The position numbers and the translations under genes were made by a program. The notes beneath the pieces were generated by a model. The model saw only the letters and a list, made by a program, of their open reading frames with translations, had not been told where the DNA came from and did no database searches. Shown here in pieces: positions 60,571 through 64,000 of a stretch of 64,000 nucleotides of DNA; positions within the stretch are counted from its first letter, which is position 1, and each line of letters begins with the position of its first letter. This DNA comes from Pseudoalteromonas luteoviolacea (GTDB lineage Bacteria; Pseudomonadota; Gammaproteobacteria; Enterobacterales; Alteromonadaceae), in NCBI RefSeq assembly GCF_018100925.1, contig NZ_JAGJEH010000005.1, positions 310,001 through 374,000 on the forward strand, given 5' to 3'.

Positions 60571-61824
60571 TTACATATTAAACAGCAATGCAGATACCGC
60601 AAGTAAGCCAACGATCAGTACGAAGTAAGTACTTAAGTTACCTTTATATTTTTGTAACGCTGGCACTTTATAAATGGCGATTGTTGGCATCACAAATAAG
60701 ATCAATGCGATAATTGGACCGGATATCGCGCCCATCATATCTAATATGCTTGGGTTAATTACAGCACAAATCCAAATAGAGATGAACATCAGAACCACGC
60801 CAATTTTGTCTGCTGCTTTATAGCCAATAGAAGTTTGTTTGGTCAGCAGACCGTTAAAACTTTCTCTTGCCCCTAAAAAGTGACCTAAAAATGACGATGT
60901 GATCGCAATGAATGCCACAAGTGGGCCTAATGTCGCGATAAATGGGTTGTTATACACGTTTGCTAAGTAGGATAGAACCGATACATTGGCTTCTTTAGCT
61001 TCGGCCATTTGTTCAGGTGTGAGTGAAAATATACAAGAGAAGACGAATAGTAAAACAAATGCAATGAGCATGAGTGCGGTATTTCGTAAAATTCCTTCGG
61101 CTTTGACTGTCGCTTCAGATTTGTAGTGCTTACGCTGTGTATTTGCGAAGCTTGAAATAGCCGCTGCGTGGCTAAATGAAAAGACCACGATGGGCACAGA
61201 GAGCCACAGAGTTTCTGTCAAAGAGCCCAAATCTGGAGATGAAATCGCGGGCAGTTGCCAGTTGGGGATCAAGTATAGTGATAAGAACAGCAAAACCCCC
61301 ACAAGAGGGTAAACTAAAATGGCAAATGCACGTAGCAGGAGTTTTTCACCGCCAAGCATGATGGCTATCATACCAGCAACGAGCACACCTGAAAGCAAAA
61401 CGCGTGGTAGAGATTCCATACCCAGCTGATTGACCATAAAGCTGTCGACTGTATTGGTTAATCCTACGCCATAGATAAGTAAGATAGGGAAAATTGAAAA
61501 GAAATACAGTAAGGAAATAAGGCGACCACTGGTTGCCCCAAAGTGCTCTTCAACCACGTCTGTAAAATCAGAGTCATTGTTTTTTGATGAAAGCACAAAT
61601 CTGGCTAACCCTCGATGGGCCAAATAGGTCATTGGGAAAGCAAGTAAAGCCATGATTAATAGTGGCCAGAATCCACCGATGCCAATGTTGATTGGTAAAA
61701 ATAAGATCCCCGCGCCTACAGCCGTACCAAATAGGCTCAATACCCAATTAGTGTCATGTTGGGTCCAGCGGCTATGGCTCATATCTGCCATAGTGCGAGA
61801 ATCTCCCGCCTGTGAATTACTCAT
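60571..61824 (-). CDS. SdaC-family (HAAAP) amino-acid transporter
   Basis: This 417-residue inner-membrane protein has eleven predicted TM helices. WVLSLFGTAVGAGILFLPINIGIGGFWPLLIMALLAFPMTYLAHRGLARFVLSS is the distinctive start of the SdaC/TdcC/YhaO hydroxy- and aromatic-amino-acid permeases. It imports serine, threonine or a related amino acid with H+ or Na+. The specificity cannot be read from sequence. It is monocistronic, with a strong terminator after it. Confidence 0.9.
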   Translation of the reverse strand: MSNSQAGDSRTMADMSHSRWTQHDTNWVLSLFGTAVGAGILFLPINIGIGGFWPLLIMALLAFPMTYLAHRGLARFVLSSKNNDSDFTDVVEEHFGATSGRLISLLYFFSIFPILLIYGVGLTNTVDSFMVNQLGMESLPRVLLSGVLVAGMIAIMLGGEKLLLRAFAILVYPLVGVLLFLSLYLIPNWQLPAISSPDLGSLTETLWLSVPIVVFSFSHAAAISSFANTQRKHYKSEATVKAEGILRNTALMLIAFVLLFVFSCIFSLTPEQMAEAKEANVSVLSYLANVYNNPFIATLGPLVAFIAITSSFLGHFLGARESFNGLLTKQTSIGYKAADKIGVVLMFISIWICAVINPSILDMMGAISGPIIALILFVMPTIAIYKVPALQKYKGNLSTYFVLIVGLLAVSALLFNM

Positions 61825-62852
61825 ACTTGTTGTCCTAAGTTTTAATTTTAATCGCGCGGATGATATAGAAATTCAATGGCTGATGCATGTTTATTCGGTT
61901 CGTTTGCGTGTTTTATAGACAGGGAAGGGCTTTTGCGGTTAATAACCATTCATATTTTAGCGTTCTTGATGCGCAACTGTTAGGCATATCGAAAGCATGT
62001 TCTTTGACTATATCTGCGTTTCTTAGCTGTCGATTGGCAAGTGGCTGCGGCCAATGTCGTCTAGGGTTGGTGAGGTTTTGATTGCACAACCCGTATCTAA
62101 GAATGCTGGTTAAACTGCTGAGTCCAATAAGTATGGACCCTTACGAAAAGGTCAATAAATTAAGCAAATGAGTTGCCACTATTACTTTTGGTATCTTGCA
62201 CGCTACTTTCCAATTGTCTAGGTTTTGAATGAGTAGAAAAAGCACTAAGTCAATTTGCTATAATTTTTTCTGGTTTATATTTTATGTATGTTTATTAATT
62301 AGATATGTTTTTTATGTGGGTATTTATTAAAGATGATTTTCTTCATATTATTTTCAATTTATACAAGCTCGCTCTTAATAGTTATTTAATCGGGTGGTAT
62401 AATTATGGTGTTGTTTTAAGATTAATTTATGCACATTTAAGTGCTAGAACTTTGTTGAGAACGGTAGTTTCGAATGCTTTATTATTTGTTTGTTCTTTCC
62501 CTTGTATGGTTTTGTTTCCTTCTTTTTAAGAAAACGTCATCTTTCTTAGATTGATATAATGATGAGATTGACAGGCTAACTTTAGTGCATGCTCAAGCTG
62601 GCTATGCACTGGTAATGACCTGAATAATGTAACTGTGAGTTTGGTAACATTTTTTCGTGTTAAATTTTTCTCCGAAGCCCTCCTTCCCTGAAAAAGCGCA
62701 AGTTTTGCTTGTAAAAGGTTGACCTAAAACTTTACGAAATGGGTGAATTGTCAAAGTGTTTGTTGCAGGAGTTACATTTTTAAACACTCCCTGACTGATT
62801 CACACAGCGGCTTGTCCTATGCTTTGTTCATCAAACATGATTGGGGAAAACA
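61825..62852. other. 1028-bp region with no convincing gene
   Basis: Two short plus-strand frames (61887-62081 and 62305-62529) have no ribosome binding site and are rich in AT-driven Phe, Leu and Ile codons, so I do not call them. The segment around 62230-62540 is clearly more AT-rich than its neighbours. A weak GTCCA-N7-TGGAC repeat lies near 62124-62140. The promoter of the following lipoprotein gene should be in the last 150 bp. Confidence 0.4.
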
Positions 62853-63266
62853 ATGAAACAACTTTTGACAGTATCTATGATCGCCGTTTTGGCAAGTGGA
62901 TGTGCACATCACAACAATGTAAGGCCTGCGGAAGATGGCAAACACTACGCTAATTTAACTGCGGAAACTAGAGAAAAAGCGGGTAAAGAGGCGCTTGATC
63001 AAGCAAACCACTATTGCACTGAAAATGGTGCGTCACAAGCCTATGTTATCAATGAAACGATCACATACATGGGGTCAATGCCTGAGCAAGAGTATTTGAA
63101 AAATCGCAACCTTGCTGAAGCTGTTGAAGTTGCTGGTGCTGGCATGTCTATTTTTGGTGGGGGTCATGTCGATGATGTTGGTACGGCAATGTGGATTGGT
63201 GGCGGCATTGCTGAAGATTCAATGGGTGAACCATACCAGATAAACCTTTCCTTTAGCTGTAAGTAA
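62853..63266 (+). CDS. Small lipoprotein of unknown function
   Basis: This 137-residue lipoprotein opens MKQLLTVSMIAVLASGCAHHNN, with a lipobox ASGC at Cys17. The mature part contains two further Cys (HYCTEN and the C-terminal SFSCK) that could form a disulfide. A glycine-rich hydrophobic stretch, AGAGMSIFGGGHVDDVGTAMWIGGGIA, lies between them. The ATG at 62853 with GGGGA upstream is preferred over the TTG at 62841. I do not recognise the family. Confidence 0.8.
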   Translation: MKQLLTVSMIAVLASGCAHHNNVRPAEDGKHYANLTAETREKAGKEALDQANHYCTENGASQAYVINETITYMGSMPEQEYLKNRNLAEAVEVAGAGMSIFGGGHVDDVGTAMWIGGGIAEDSMGEPYQINLSFSCK

Positions 63267-63762
63267 ATTAATTCTCTTTGCAGGGAAGTGATAATTAATA
63301 AGTGGGCAAGAATTGCCATTGTAAATTAAATAATTCTTGCCAGCTAAATTTATATAAAATGATTTAATTTATATTTTGATTTTTATTTCGTCATGGTGTG
63401 GGTTTATTAAACGAGTTTGTTGTTATTTTACTCTGTTTTTAAATCTTAATTTAAATTGGCGGGTGATATAAATATTCTGCTTTTTTCGAGTAAGCTCAAT
63501 ACTTTGAATGAATCTGTGGAAGATACTGGAAAAATGTGCTTTATCTAGCAGTTGGCTTTCAAAGGCAGCTATAGTATCAAATAGGTGAATGAGTATAATC
63601 GAGCGATATCACAAATCCACCTCTGTGAATTCATAAGTCGAGCTTGCAATTTGAGCTGGAAGCATTGACAGTAAATTTTTTCCAAAAAAATTCACCGTGT
63701 TTAAACCTTTTTTTCGTTCACTGCGTCTTACTTTAAAAATATCACACAACAAGGACCATAGG
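63267..63762. other. 496-bp AT-rich intergenic region with one long inverted repeat
   Basis: GGCAAGAATT (63305-63314) and AATTCTTGCC (63332-63341) are a perfect 10-bp inverted repeat with a 17-base loop, 38 bp after the lipoprotein stop. It may be a terminator, though no T run follows. The rest has no gene. A good AGGACCATAGG region precedes the next start. Confidence 0.45.
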
Positions 63763-64000
63763 ATGAAAGCATTCATGATGGCCGCACTGGCGGCTTGTTC
63801 ACTTAACGCGTCGGCTCACCAGTTTTACTCGTCTGACTTTGAGTTTGTAAAAAGCACGTCATTGTCTTTGCCAGTCGCAGATATTAACCAGTTTAAAATA
63901 GAAGCTGGGGCAGGAGAGCTGCGTGTAGTTGGTGCGGACACGGATAAAATAAGCGTAACAGCCGAAATCTATCAATCTCAAGAAAGTGATGACTATTGTT
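63763..64000 (+). CDS. Exported beta-rich protein, 3' part outside the window
   Basis: The ATG at 63763 starts a frame that stays open for 79 codons to the window end. It reads MKAFMMAALAACSLNASAHQ (a signal peptide, probable cleavage after NASA), then strand-rich sequence such as FKIEAGAGELRVVGADTDKISVTAEIY. Repeated short strands of the form I-E-A-G-x-G-x-L-x-V are typical of DUF4097-like putative adhesin or beta-helix envelope proteins. That assignment is tentative because only the start is visible. Confidence 0.75.
   Translation, partial: MKAFMMAALAACSLNASAHQFYSSDFEFVKSTSLSLPVADINQFKIEAGAGELRVVGADTDKISVTAEIYQSQESDDYC

Noticed and set aside
62305-62529. A 74-codon hydrophobic plus-strand frame
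   Set aside because: AT-rich chance frame rich in Phe, Leu and Ile with no ribosome binding site.

Overview
The window looks like chromosome of a marine gammaproteobacterium, most likely a pigmented Pseudoalteromonas of the P. luteoviolacea type. The reasons are a complete vioABCDE violacein operon, moderately low G+C, many marine-type two-component and c-di-GMP genes, and a creBCD locus. The genus is inferred from gene content; no database was searched. I saw no rRNA, tRNA, CRISPR array, intact insertion sequence or prophage.

Layout. Bases 1-9.9 kb: the end of a LysR regulator, a spermidine-synthase-like methyltransferase, a sensory trio (periplasmic binding protein, PAS/PAS histidine kinase, single-domain response regulator), and a three-gene exporter operon (ABC ATPase, FtsX-type permease, AttH-like lipocalin). 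9.9-18.4 kb is a signalling island: a REC-kinase, an orphan periplasmic binding protein, a membrane kinase and a small response regulator, bracketed by two similar REC-GGDEF-EAL proteins. 18.4-31 kb: LysE exporters, a macro-domain protein, creBCD with a cre-tag-like site before creD, TrmK, a TetR/metallo-hydrolase pair with a direct-repeat operator, a gene behind a Fur-box palindrome, an ADP-ribosylglycohydrolase and an unusual GDPD-like protein.

31-49.4 kb is the most interesting part. A very large glutamate-synthase-like protein (1809 aa) is co-transcribed with a CysJ-type diflavin reductase, not with GltD. Divergent from it is a trpS gene whose 5' leader encodes a 17-residue peptide, MNTFIFETLIKFSWWRS, with tandem Trp codons. 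It is followed by mutually exclusive RNA hairpins, the last of which hides the trpS Shine-Dalgarno sequence. Convergent to trpS lies the violacein operon vioABCDE (minus strand), with a good promoter and a MATE exporter upstream. Violacein is made from tryptophan, so a Trp-charging sensor next to a Trp-consuming pathway makes biological sense.

49.4-64 kb: a MerC-type protein behind a Zur-like box, a large hybrid kinase with a FixL-like PAS domain that overlaps a convergent response regulator, a secreted zinc metalloprotease-like protein, a GNAT, an EamA transporter, a candidate terminated small RNA behind a perfect palindrome, a SYLF lipoprotein, a PleD-like diguanylate cyclase, an SdaC-family amino-acid transporter, a small lipoprotein, and the start of a secreted protein cut by the window end.
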